A DNA stretch of 46,659 bases, taken from assembly GCF_000428885.1 (NCBI RefSeq), contig NZ_AUAU01000027.1:1-46659 (forward strand). Reading direction: 5' to 3'. The DNA is from Geothrix fermentans DSM 14018 (GTDB lineage: Bacteria > Acidobacteriota > Holophagae > Holophagales > Holophagaceae). Position 1 is the stretch's first letter. Each line of letters starts with the position of its first letter. Shown in pieces: positions 1 through 7,525 of the stretch. A model generated the notes under the pieces. The model did not search any database. It was given only the letters and a program-made list of their open reading frames with translations, and was not told where the DNA came from. The position numbers were made by a program, and so were the translations under genes.

Positions 1-2
1 CG

Positions 3-269
3 AAGCTGGTCCAAGCTGTCTGCGAGGCCCAAGACATCCGGCACAGCTTCACCCGGCCTTACCGCCCTCAGACCAACGGCAAGGCCGAACGGTTCATCCA
101 GACAGCCCTTCGCGAGTGGGCCTACCGCCTGGCCTACCAATCCTCAGAACAGCGGAGCCAAGCCCTCAAAGCCTGGCTCCACCACTACAATCACCACAGG
201 TCCCACTCAGCCCTCGGCGGTCTCGCCCCCGCTCAAAAGCTGAACAACGTCCTTGGCCGCGACACCTAG
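3..269 (+). CDS. IS481-type transposase, C-terminal part (cut by window edge)
   Basis: The reading frame is open from the window edge to a TAG at 267-269 and encodes the last 88 residues of a DDE integrase-core transposase. The segment RPYRPQTNGKAERFIQ contains the catalytic Glu of the DDE triad, and HHYNHHRSHSALGGLAPAQ is the usual C-terminal signature of the IS481 branch. The start and the first two catalytic Asp residues lie outside the window, so it cannot be said whether the gene is intact. No terminal inverted repeat could be recognised between its stop and the next gene. Family assignment is from motif recall; the IS3 group is the main alternative. Confidence 0.85.
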   Translation, partial: KLVQAVCEAQDIRHSFTRPYRPQTNGKAERFIQTALREWAYRLAYQSSEQRSQALKAWLHHYNHHRSHSALGGLAPAQKLNNVLGRDT

Positions 270-318
270 AGCACGCTGGTCTCTGATTTCGTGCCCGGAT
301 CGTGAAATTTCCGCTCTA

Positions 319-2583
319 ATGAAGCGGATGATTCGACGTTTACCGATGGTGTTGCGCGTTGGCCTCGCCCTGTTCCTGGCAGGCCCCGGATGGGGTGCCG
401 CCCCGGCCCAAATCCCAACCCAGATCCCGGCCCGGGCCCATGCGCACCGCCTGGAGGTGGCCGACGGCCAGGGCGGCTGGCGGCCGTTCTACGTCAAGGG
501 CGTGAACCTGGGCGCAGCCCTGCCCGGCCGGCACCCCACCGAGTTCCCCGACCGGGCCACCTACGACGGGTGGATCCGGGAGATGGCCGAGGCGGGCTTC
601 AACACCGTCCGCGTCTACACCATCCACCCGCCGGCCTTCTACGAGGCCCTCCGCGCCCACAACCTCGCGGCCCCGAAGCCGCTGCGGCTCATCCATGGCG
701 TCTGGACCGAACCGCCTCCCCGCGGCGACTTCCAGGACCCGGCTTGGCTGGCGGCGTGGCACCGGGAGATGGAGGACGTGGTGCAGGTCATTCACGGCCG
801 GGCCCGCCTCCCCAGGCGCCCCGGCCACGCCGCCGGCGCCTACGGGGCCGACGTCAGCCCCTGGACCCTGGCCGTGATCCTGGGCCGCGAGTGGGAATCC
901 TCCAGCGTCGTGGCCTTCAACCACCGCCATCCGGGCGAGTCGGACTGGTCCGGCCGCTTCGTCACCCTGCGGGGGGGCCACGCCATGGAGCGCTTCCTGG
1001 CCCGGAGCCTGGACCGCTTCCTCGCCCTCGAGTGGGACCAGTACCGCGCCCAGCGCCCCGTCGCCTTCACCAACTGGCCCACCCTGGATCCCCTCTTCCA
1101 CATCACGGAATCCACGGAGGCGGAGGAGCACGCCCTGCGCCGGAAAGCGGGCCAGGCCAGCGGCCCGCCGAGCCCCGCGGCGGAGGACGAGGACGCCGTG
1201 GGCCTGGACATGGAGAAATTCAGCGGCACGCCCCTCCTCCAGGCGGGCCTCTTCGCCAGCTACCACGCCTATCCGTACTACCCCGACTTCATGAACCTGG
1301 ATCCCAGCTACGCCCAGGCGCGGGACCACCTGGGGCCCAGCAACTATGCGGGCTACCTCGCGGACCTGGTGAAGCACCACACCCGCCATCCCGTGCTCAT
1401 CGCCGAGTTCGGCGTGCCCTCCTCGCGGATCGTGGCCCACTGGCAGCCCCAGGGCCTGACCCACGGGGGCCAGGGCGAGCGGGAGCAGGGGGAGCAGGAC
1501 GCCCGCCTCCAGCGGAACATCTACGACGCCGGCTGCGCCGGGGGCGTGCTCTTCGCCTGGATGGACGAGTGGTTCAAGCAGAACTGGCTCACCCTGCCCT
1601 TCGAGCGGCCGGTGGAACGGAAGCCCCTCTGGTACAACCCCATGGACGCCGAGGAGAACTACGGCCTCATCGCCTGCCGTCCCGGGGCCAAGGGCCCCTC
1701 CATCCTCATCGACGGCAAGGCCGGGGACTGGGGCCGGGTTCCCGCCTACCTCGAAGGCGGGGGCCTCACCCTGAAGGCGCGGGCGGACGAGGGCTGGCTC
1801 CACCTGGGCCTGTTCTTTCCACACCCCCTGGATTTCTCGAAAGAGGCCGTCCTGGTGGGCCTCGACACCGTGGATCCCCGGCGGGGGGACCACCGGATCC
1901 CCTGGACGGGCGGGCTCCGCAGCGAGGCGGGGCTGGAGTTCGTGGCGCTCTTCCAGGGACCGGACCGCACCGGCCTGTTCGTGGACGCGCCCTATGCCGT
2001 GTCCGAGTACCGGTTCCGGCCGGACCGGAGCCACCGCAGCCTCGCCAACGACCAGGGCCGCTTCGTCCTGCCCACGGCCAAGAGCAACCACCCCCGGGTC
2101 GGCCGCGACGGGACGCGGTTCCCGGGCCACAGCACCGAGATCGGCTGGCTCCGCCAGGGCACCCAGGACCGCACCGACCCTGCCTTCGACTCCCGGGCCG
2201 AGTGGCAGTCGGGGCGCACCGCCGATGGGCGCGGCTTCATCGAGGCGCGGATCCCCTGGACGCTCCTCCATGTCACGGATCCCAGCAGCCGGAGGGTCCT
2301 GGACGATCCGGGGGGCACGGCCCCTGGCGCCGGAGGCACGACTGTCACTCCCGGGTTCAGATTCGTGCTGCTGGTCCTGGATGCCGACATGCCTCTCGGG
2401 GAGAGTGCCGGGACGCCCCGCCTCACCCTCCCCGCCGCCCGCCGGGGGCGCCTGCCCCTGCCGCCCCTCTTCACCTGGGAGACCTGGAAACAGCCCACCT
2501 TCCACCGCTTCCGCAAGCAGTCCTTCGCCCTCTACCAGAAGGCCCTGGCCGACACCCCCGACGAACCGAGGACGCCCCGATGA
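319..2583 (+). CDS. Exported glycoside hydrolase-like TIM-barrel protein with C-terminal CBM9-like domain
   Basis: This predicted secreted protein has 754 residues. The ATG at 319 gives a basic n-region and a hydrophobic core (VLRVGLALFLAGPGWGA), a good signal peptide; an upstream TTG at 253 lies inside the transposase tail and would spoil it. Residues about 55-400 resemble clan-A glycoside hydrolases: GVNLGAALPGRHP near the N-terminus, GFNTVRVYTIHPPAFY, ILGREWESS (candidate acid/base Glu191 or 193) and VLIAEFGVPSS with candidate nucleophile Glu363. From about residue 470 a beta-rich domain (ILIDGKAGDWGRV, then DEGWLHLGLFF) looks like a CBM9/DOMON-type carbohydrate-binding module. It overlaps the next gene by 4 nt and heads a five-gene operon ending in a glycosyltransferase, so a role in trimming or processing the exported polysaccharide is inferred. 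The exact GH family and the substrate are unknown. Confidence 0.75.
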   Translation: MKRMIRRLPMVLRVGLALFLAGPGWGAAPAQIPTQIPARAHAHRLEVADGQGGWRPFYVKGVNLGAALPGRHPTEFPDRATYDGWIREMAEAGFNTVRVYTIHPPAFYEALRAHNLAAPKPLRLIHGVWTEPPPRGDFQDPAWLAAWHREMEDVVQVIHGRARLPRRPGHAAGAYGADVSPWTLAVILGREWESSSVVAFNHRHPGESDWSGRFVTLRGGHAMERFLARSLDRFLALEWDQYRAQRPVAFTNWPTLDPLFHITESTEAEEHALRRKAGQASGPPSPAAEDEDAVGLDMEKFSGTPLLQAGLFASYHAYPYYPDFMNLDPSYAQARDHLGPSNYAGYLADLVKHHTRHPVLIAEFGVPSSRIVAHWQPQGLTHGGQGEREQGEQDARLQRNIYDAGCAGGVLFAWMDEWFKQNWLTLPFERPVERKPLWYNPMDAEENYGLIACRPGAKGPSILIDGKAGDWGRVPAYLEGGGLTLKARADEGWLHLGLFFPHPLDFSKEAVLVGLDTVDPRRGDHRIPWTGGLRSEAGLEFVALFQGPDRTGLFVDAPYAVSEYRFRPDRSHRSLANDQGRFVLPTAKSNHPRVGRDGTRFPGHSTEIGWLRQGTQDRTDPAFDSRAEWQSGRTADGRGFIEARIPWTLLHVTDPSSRRVLDDPGGTAPGAGGTTVTPGFRFVLLVLDADMPLGESAGTPRLTLPAARRGRLPLPPLFTWETWKQPTFHRFRKQSFALYQKALADTPDEPRTPR

Positions 2584-4277
2584 TCCACGCCGCCCCGCCC
2601 GCCCTGCAGCAGCCCGCTCCGGCTCCGGATGCCGCCGCCCTCCTGAGGCAGGCCCGGGAGCTGCGCTCGCAGAAGCGGTTCGCCGAGGCCGTGGCGGTCT
2701 ACACCCGGATGCTGGACCTCTGGAAGGACCAGCCCGAGGCCCTGCTGGAGCGGGGCCGGACCCTGAGCTGGATGAAGCGCTACGACGAGGCCATCCGCGA
2801 CCTGAAGCGCCACGGGGAGGTCCACCCGGAACTGGCGGCGGAATCCGAGCCGGTCCTGGCCCGGGTGACCGCCTGGTCCGGGCGCTTCCGGGAGGCCGTG
2901 GCGATCCTCCAGCCCCAGGTCGCCAAGGGGGATCGCCAGGCCACCCTGGACACGGCCACCTACCTGAGCTGGGACGGCCAGCTGGACCGGAGCCTGGCCC
3001 TGACCGGCGAGTGGCTCAAGGGCCACCCCGCCGACCACGACTTCCTCATCCTTCGGGGCCGGGTGCTGGGCTGGCGGGGCCTGCACGACCAGGCGCGCCG
3101 GACCTACGAGGAGGCCCTCCGGAGGACGCCCGGCGATGGCCCCGCCCTCCTGGGGCTCGCCCAGCTGGACCTCTGGGCCGGGGATCCCGAGGGCGCGGAG
3201 CGCCGCATGGGCGGCCTGGGGCCCGAGGCCGCCAGAAGCCCGGAGGCCGAGCTCATGCGCGCCCAGGTGGACCAGCGCCTGGGCCGCCGCCGCCGGGCGC
3301 GGGCCCGGACCGAGGCCCTGCTGGACCAGCCGGACATGCGCGAGGAGGCCCAGTCCCGGCTCTGGGGCTTCGCCGACGCCCAGGGTCCCTGGATCGAGCT
3401 CTCCCAGGTCCGCACCGATTCCAACGAGGGCCTGCGCGCCCAGGCTCAGCGGGTGGACGCAGCCCTCCCCTTCTTCGACGGCACCCTGCGCCTGGGCGGG
3501 GCCTGGGACCTGCTGGACCAGAGCGGCCAGGGCGAGCGCAAGCCCCGGGAGTGGTCGCTGGGGATCACCCACCCCCTGGGCACCCGCCTCACGGCCTCGG
3601 CCCAGGTGGGCCGGGTGGACGACGTGGGCGGCGAAGCCGCGGGCTTCCACAGCTTCTCCCTCGGATGGCGCGCGGCCCCGGGCCTGAACCTGGTGCTGTC
3701 CCACACCTTCGCGCCCAGCCTGGCCACGCCCCGGGCGGTGGATCTCCGCACCTTCACCCGGGCCTGGGGCCTGGGCGGGGCCTGGGTCTTCAACCAGACC
3801 CTCGATCACGTGACCCTGTCCCTGGACCGGGGCTTCCTCTCCGCCGACGCCGCCCGGAAGGGCCTCCGTCTGGAGGGCGGGCACCGCTTCCCCTTCGCCG
3901 GCGGCGAGGCGCGCGCCGGTCTGGCCACCCGCCTCGTCGACCAGGACCGCAGCCTGCGCATCGGCTACTTCAACCCCGAGCGCTACCGGTACTACGGGGC
4001 CACCGCCGGGGCCTCCCTGCGGCACGAGGAACGGTGGGAGCTGGCCCTGGACGCCTGGGGCGGGCGGCAGACCGTGAACCGGACCGCCAGCCAGTTCACC
4101 TGGGGCTACACCCTGGCGGGCACCTGGACGCCCGGCGGTTCGGCCATCGCCCTCTTCGCCTCCTGGGACCAGAGCGTGGCGGGCCTGCCCATCGCGGACC
4201 CCCTGGACCCCACCAGCTACCGGGACCACACGCTCCGGTTCGGGATCCGGGTCCGCGGAAGCCGATGGATCTGGTGA
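2580..4277 (+). CDS. TPR protein with C-terminal outer-membrane beta-barrel (YaiO/PgaA-like)
   Basis: The protein has 565 residues and starts at an ATG overlapping the upstream stop (ATGA). Residues about 15-260 form tetratricopeptide-like helical repeats (QKRFAEAVAVYTRMLDLWKDQPEALLERGRTL, split over several repeats; ILRGRVLGWRGLHDQARRTY). From about residue 265 to the end, alternating strands rich in aromatic residues (SLGITHPLGTRLTASAQVG, GYTLAGTWTPGGSAIALFA) finish in RGSRWIW, an aromatic C-terminus typical of BamA-recognised barrels. The TPR-then-barrel order is that of BcsC, PgaA and YaiO polysaccharide exporters. The oddity is that no signal peptide is visible after the ATG (MIHAAPPALQQPAPAP), and the frame upstream is only a shadow of the hydrolase. 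Either the true export signal is missed or the N-terminus is atypical. Function as exporter is inferred from architecture and context. Confidence 0.75.
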   Translation: MIHAAPPALQQPAPAPDAAALLRQARELRSQKRFAEAVAVYTRMLDLWKDQPEALLERGRTLSWMKRYDEAIRDLKRHGEVHPELAAESEPVLARVTAWSGRFREAVAILQPQVAKGDRQATLDTATYLSWDGQLDRSLALTGEWLKGHPADHDFLILRGRVLGWRGLHDQARRTYEEALRRTPGDGPALLGLAQLDLWAGDPEGAERRMGGLGPEAARSPEAELMRAQVDQRLGRRRRARARTEALLDQPDMREEAQSRLWGFADAQGPWIELSQVRTDSNEGLRAQAQRVDAALPFFDGTLRLGGAWDLLDQSGQGERKPREWSLGITHPLGTRLTASAQVGRVDDVGGEAAGFHSFSLGWRAAPGLNLVLSHTFAPSLATPRAVDLRTFTRAWGLGGAWVFNQTLDHVTLSLDRGFLSADAARKGLRLEGGHRFPFAGGEARAGLATRLVDQDRSLRIGYFNPERYRYYGATAGASLRHEERWELALDAWGGRQTVNRTASQFTWGYTLAGTWTPGGSAIALFASWDQSVAGLPIADPLDPTSYRDHTLRFGIRVRGSRWIW

Positions 4278-4297
4278 AAGGGGGTAGACTTTTTCCG

Positions 4298-4702
4298 ATG
4301 ACCCGACATTGGCCAGCTCACACAACGGTCCTGGTGGTGGAAGACGATGCCGCGACCGCGAAGATCATCCAGGTCCGCCTGGAGATGGAGGGGCTGAGGG
4401 TCCTCGTGGCGACCAACGGCATGGACGCCCTGGAGATCTTCCAGCGCGAGGCCGTCGACCTGGTCGCCACCGACCTCATGATGCCGGCCATGAACGGGTT
4501 CCGGCTGGTGCAGGAGGTGCGGGACCTGCCCCCCCCCAAGGGCCGCGTGCCCATCCTCCTTCTCTCCAGCAACCACAGCGAGCAGGACATGGTGCGGTGC
4601 CTGGCGGCCGGAGCCGACGACTACATGGCCAAGCCCATCTCCGTCCAGGTGATGGTGGAGCGGCTCTGGCGGCTCTACGAACGCTCCCATCGGGCGGGGT
4701 GA
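4298..4702 (+). CDS. Single-domain response regulator (CheY-like receiver)
   Basis: The protein has 134 residues, essentially one REC domain and no output domain. Acidic pocket residues Glu15, Asp16 and Asp17 (VLVVEDD), phosphoacceptor Asp59 (VATDLMMPAMNG), a Ser at 90 in the conserved Thr/Ser position (ILLLSSN) and Lys112 (YMAKPISV) are all present, so it should be phosphorylatable. A GAAAGGGGG stretch 13 nt upstream can serve as ribosome binding site. It lies 20 nt after the barrel gene and directly before the HEAT-repeat gene, in the same operon. No sensor kinase is in the window. It may act by protein contact on the synthase or HEAT protein, but this is inference. Confidence 0.9.
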   Translation: MTRHWPAHTTVLVVEDDAATAKIIQVRLEMEGLRVLVATNGMDALEIFQREAVDLVATDLMMPAMNGFRLVQEVRDLPPPKGRVPILLLSSNHSEQDMVRCLAAGADDYMAKPISVQVMVERLWRLYERSHRAG

Positions 4703-4780
4703 GCCATCCTCCCCATCCGCATCCCCCACCACCTCCTGCTGCCCATCCTTCAGTGGGCGACGCTCATCCTGGTCGCCCTC

Positions 4781-5866
4781 GTGGCCGGCCTGATCCTGGT
4801 CGGCGCGGTCATGCAGTACCGCCAGGACCGCAGGAACCGGTACCGCATCGCCCGCTACCAGGCCTGGGAGACCCGGCTCTCGGACTTCCTCTTCCGGAAG
4901 GGGTACGAGCATGGGGACTTCGGGCCGGTGGCCTGGGCGGACCGCTGGCTCTTCAGGGACTTCCTGGCCCGCTACCAGTCCAGCATCGCGGGCGAGGAAT
5001 CCGAGCTGCTCCGCGGCCTCTACCTGGACATCGGCCTCCATGCCTCCCTGCCCCGCCGGCTGCGGGACCGGGACCCCAGGGTGCGGGCCCAGGCCGCCAA
5101 GGAGATCGGGGCCTTCCGGCTGGACGAGCCCTCGGAGCACGTGGCGCCGCTGGCGGCGGAGCGGCCCTGGCGCTGGAAGCCCGGCCTCCGCCTGGAGGGC
5201 TACCTCGACCGGGTCCTGCCCCTGCTGGACGACCCCGTCCCCTACGTGGCCCACACCGCCGCCCTCACCCTCACCCAGAGCCGGAACCTGAGGTACGCCG
5301 CGCCGGTGGTGGCCTGGGTCATGCGGGAGGAGCTCTACCAGCGGGAGCGGCTGCTCCGGGTGCTGGAAGGCTTTGGTCCCGGCCTGCTGCCCTGGATGAA
5401 GGACAACCTGGAATCCCCGGACCAGAACCCAGGGCCCTGGATCCTCTTCGCCCTGCTGGCGGGCTCCCACCGGCACCGGGAGTCCCAGCCGCGCCTGCTG
5501 TGGCTCCTCGACATCCCGAATGTGGACCTGCGCGCCTCGGTCCTCAAGGCCCTCATCATCCTCGCGGACCCGGCCATCTACCCCAGGGTGCTGGCCTTCG
5601 CCACCAGCCCCGCCTGGGAGATCCGGACCCAGGTCGCCCGGGCCCTGGGCGTGCTGGGGGGACCCTCGGCCGTTCCGGACCTGATGCCCCTGATGGCCGA
5701 TCCCGTGTTCGAGGTGCGCCGCAACGCCGCCCAGAGCCTCGTGGACCTGGGCCATGCCGGGGTCTCGGCCCTGACCTGGCTGGCGGAGGATCCCAAGGCG
5801 GACCGGTTCGCCCGCGACATGGCTCGGGAGCGGCTCGAATGGGCCGATGAACGGGGGCACCTGTGA
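4781..5866 (+). CDS. Membrane-anchored HEAT-repeat protein
   Basis: At least 361 residues. After a hydrophobic N-terminus and a basic patch (QYRQDRRNRYR), the rest is a chain of HEAT/PBS-lyase-type helical repeats, for example DRDPRVRAQAAKEIG, DDPVPYVAHTAALTL, SPAWEIRTQVARALGVLG and DPVFEVRRNAAQSLVDLG. Such repeats are protein-binding scaffolds; no catalytic motif is seen. The first canonical start is the GTG at 4781, but the frame is open back to 4703 and encodes ILQWATLILVALVAG, which completes a full transmembrane helix, so the true start is probably an ATC or CTG codon upstream (ATC at 4715 gives IRIPHHLLLP). The gene ends in a GTGA overlap with the glycosyltransferase, suggesting the two products work together, perhaps as a membrane assembly scaffold. 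Confidence 0.8.
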   Translation: MAGLILVGAVMQYRQDRRNRYRIARYQAWETRLSDFLFRKGYEHGDFGPVAWADRWLFRDFLARYQSSIAGEESELLRGLYLDIGLHASLPRRLRDRDPRVRAQAAKEIGAFRLDEPSEHVAPLAAERPWRWKPGLRLEGYLDRVLPLLDDPVPYVAHTAALTLTQSRNLRYAAPVVAWVMREELYQRERLLRVLEGFGPGLLPWMKDNLESPDQNPGPWILFALLAGSHRHRESQPRLLWLLDIPNVDLRASVLKALIILADPAIYPRVLAFATSPAWEIRTQVARALGVLGGPSAVPDLMPLMADPVFEVRRNAAQSLVDLGHAGVSALTWLAEDPKADRFARDMARERLEWADERGHL

Positions 5867-7305
5867 CCTTCCGCGCCTTCGCCACCGGCTTCGCCGAGTG
5901 GGGCATCCTCCTCTACTTCCTCGCCATGCAGCTCACGACCCTGTCGCTGATCCTGCGGGCCTTCTTCTCCATACGCGGCTACCTGGACGCCGTGCGGATC
6001 GACCGCCTCGACACGGCCTTCGAGACCAGCCACTACAAGCCCATCACGCTCATCTGCCCGGTCTTCAACGAGGAGGCCGGCGTGGTGCCCAGCGTCAACA
6101 GCCTCATCAGCCTGCGCTACCCGGAGTTCCAGGTGGTGGTGGTGAGCGACGGCAGCACGGACACCACCCTCGCGCGCCTGGTCAAGGCCTTCAAGCTCCA
6201 GCCGAGCCAGCGCGTCGTGCGCCACCTGCTGCCCACCCAGGAGGTGCGCGGCATCTACGAGAGCGCCTACGTGCCCAACCTGGTGGTGGTGGACAAGGCC
6301 AACGGCGGCAAGGCCGACGCCCTGAACTGCGGCATCAACCTGGCCCGCTATCCGCTGGTCTGCTGCATGGACGGGGACAGCCTCCTGGAGAACGACGCCC
6401 TCCTGCGCATCGCCCGGCCCTTCATGGACCGGCCCGACATGGTGGCCTCCGGGGGCGTGGTCCGGCCCGTGAACGGCTGCAAGGTGACCCCCATGGGCAT
6501 CCGCGGCATCTTCCTCCCGGATTCCTGGCTGGCCCGGTTCCAGATCGTGGAGTACCTGCGGGCCTTCCTCTTCGCCCGCGTAGGCCTGGCCTCGCTGGAC
6601 ACCATGTTCATCGTCAGCGGCGCCTTCGGCGTGTTCCGCAAGGACGTGGTGGTGGCGGCCGGGGGCTTCGAGACCGCCACCATCGGCGAGGACTTCGAGC
6701 TGGTGGTGCGCCTCCACCGCTGCCTGCGGGACTGGAAGCGCCCCCACCACATCACGCTGGTGCCCGATCCCGTCTGCTGGACCGAGGTGCCCGAGGACTT
6801 CCGGGGCCTGGGCCGCCAGCGCAACCGCTGGCAGCGCGGCCTGCTGGAGACCCTGTGGCGGCACAGGCGCATGTGGTTCAACCCGAAGTACGGCCGCATC
6901 GGGCTCTTCTCCATGCCCTATTTCCTGCTCTTCGAGGCCCTGGCCCCCGTCATCGAGGTGGGCGGCTACCTCATGTTCGCCTGGTCCCTCTGGACCCGCT
7001 CGGTCAACGCCGACTTCGCCATCCTGTTCGTCTACGTGGCCCTGCTCCTGGGCGTGCTGAACTCCGTGGTGGCCGTGGTGCTCCAGGAGATCAGCGGCCA
7101 TCGCTACCAGGGGCTCAAGGCCTGGATCCTGCTGATCTTCGCGGCGGTGGTCGAGAACTTCGGCTACCGGCAGCTGACCCTCTGGTGGCGCCTGCGGGGC
7201 ATCTTCGACTGGATCCGCGGCAAGGACAGCTGGGGCCACCTGAAGCGCAAGGGCCTCACGGCGCAGCCGGTGCCGGAGGGGCCCCCTCCGCCAGCCCGGG
7301 CTTGA
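5863..7305 (+). CDS. Processive family-2 glycosyltransferase (polysaccharide synthase)
   Basis: This 480-residue membrane glycosyltransferase uses a GTG start overlapping the previous stop. One hydrophobic helix precedes the catalytic domain (residues about 12-36) and three to four follow it (about 345-460). The GT-A core has all processive-synthase motifs: DGS at 96-98, DGD at 170-172, GED with the catalytic base at 275-277 and QRNRW at 319-323, the (Q/R)xxRW motif of cellulose, hyaluronan and poly-GlcNAc synthases. It should polymerise a UDP-sugar and translocate the chain through the inner membrane. It is the last gene of the operon; the TPR-barrel and hydrolase upstream match outer-membrane export and processing functions. 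The polymer is not predictable, and no c-di-GMP PilZ domain is present. Confidence 0.9.
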   Translation: MTFRAFATGFAEWGILLYFLAMQLTTLSLILRAFFSIRGYLDAVRIDRLDTAFETSHYKPITLICPVFNEEAGVVPSVNSLISLRYPEFQVVVVSDGSTDTTLARLVKAFKLQPSQRVVRHLLPTQEVRGIYESAYVPNLVVVDKANGGKADALNCGINLARYPLVCCMDGDSLLENDALLRIARPFMDRPDMVASGGVVRPVNGCKVTPMGIRGIFLPDSWLARFQIVEYLRAFLFARVGLASLDTMFIVSGAFGVFRKDVVVAAGGFETATIGEDFELVVRLHRCLRDWKRPHHITLVPDPVCWTEVPEDFRGLGRQRNRWQRGLLETLWRHRRMWFNPKYGRIGLFSMPYFLLFEALAPVIEVGGYLMFAWSLWTRSVNADFAILFVYVALLLGVLNSVVAVVLQEISGHRYQGLKAWILLIFAAVVENFGYRQLTLWWRLRGIFDWIRGKDSWGHLKRKGLTAQPVPEGPPPPARA

Positions 7306-7345
7306 CGGATGGTTGTCGTCAGACCATTCTGACTTCTCGATCTTT

Positions 7346-7477
7346 GGCAGTCCGATAGCGCTATCCAGAAAGGTGGAGGGAAAGGCCCTGCGAAACCTTG
7401 GCAACCTGCGACAGCAAGGTGCCAATTCCTGCCCCCGGCGCGTCCGGGGGGAAGATACCGAATGACTCAGACTGACC
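7346..7477 (+). promoter_or_regulatory. SAM-I (S-box) riboswitch upstream of the fused metF gene
   Basis: The conserved S-box core is plain: AAGGTGGAGGGA, GGCCCTGCGAAACC, TTGGCAACC and AAGGTGCCAATTCCTGC, followed by AAGATACC. The aptamer proper runs about 7355-7460, with P1 from TATC (7362-7365) and GATA (7454-7457). An outer helix can form between GGCAGTC (7346-7352) and GACTGACC (7470-7477, one bulged A), matching a similar outer helix in the second riboswitch. No intrinsic terminator follows; instead CCTGGATGCC and TCCAGGCGCATCC just before the ATG at 7526 are complementary, so translation control is possible. A short hairpin (GTCAGA/TCTGAC, 7319-7334) lies just upstream. The rest of the 7306-7525 gap holds nothing else recognisable. 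Confidence 0.92.
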
Positions 7478-7525
7478 CGAGACCCCCTGGATGCCGATGA
7501 CGGACGGCCGCCTCCAGGCGCATCC

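Noticed and set aside
253-318. TTG start for the hydrolase inside the transposase tail
   Set aside because: It would displace the signal peptide from the N-terminus and overlap another gene; the ATG at 319 is better.
390-2579. Upstream extension of the TPR-barrel frame through the hydrolase gene
   Set aside because: The extension is Pro/Gly/Arg-rich nonsense in a second frame of the hydrolase; the ATGA overlap at 2580 is a normal coupled start.
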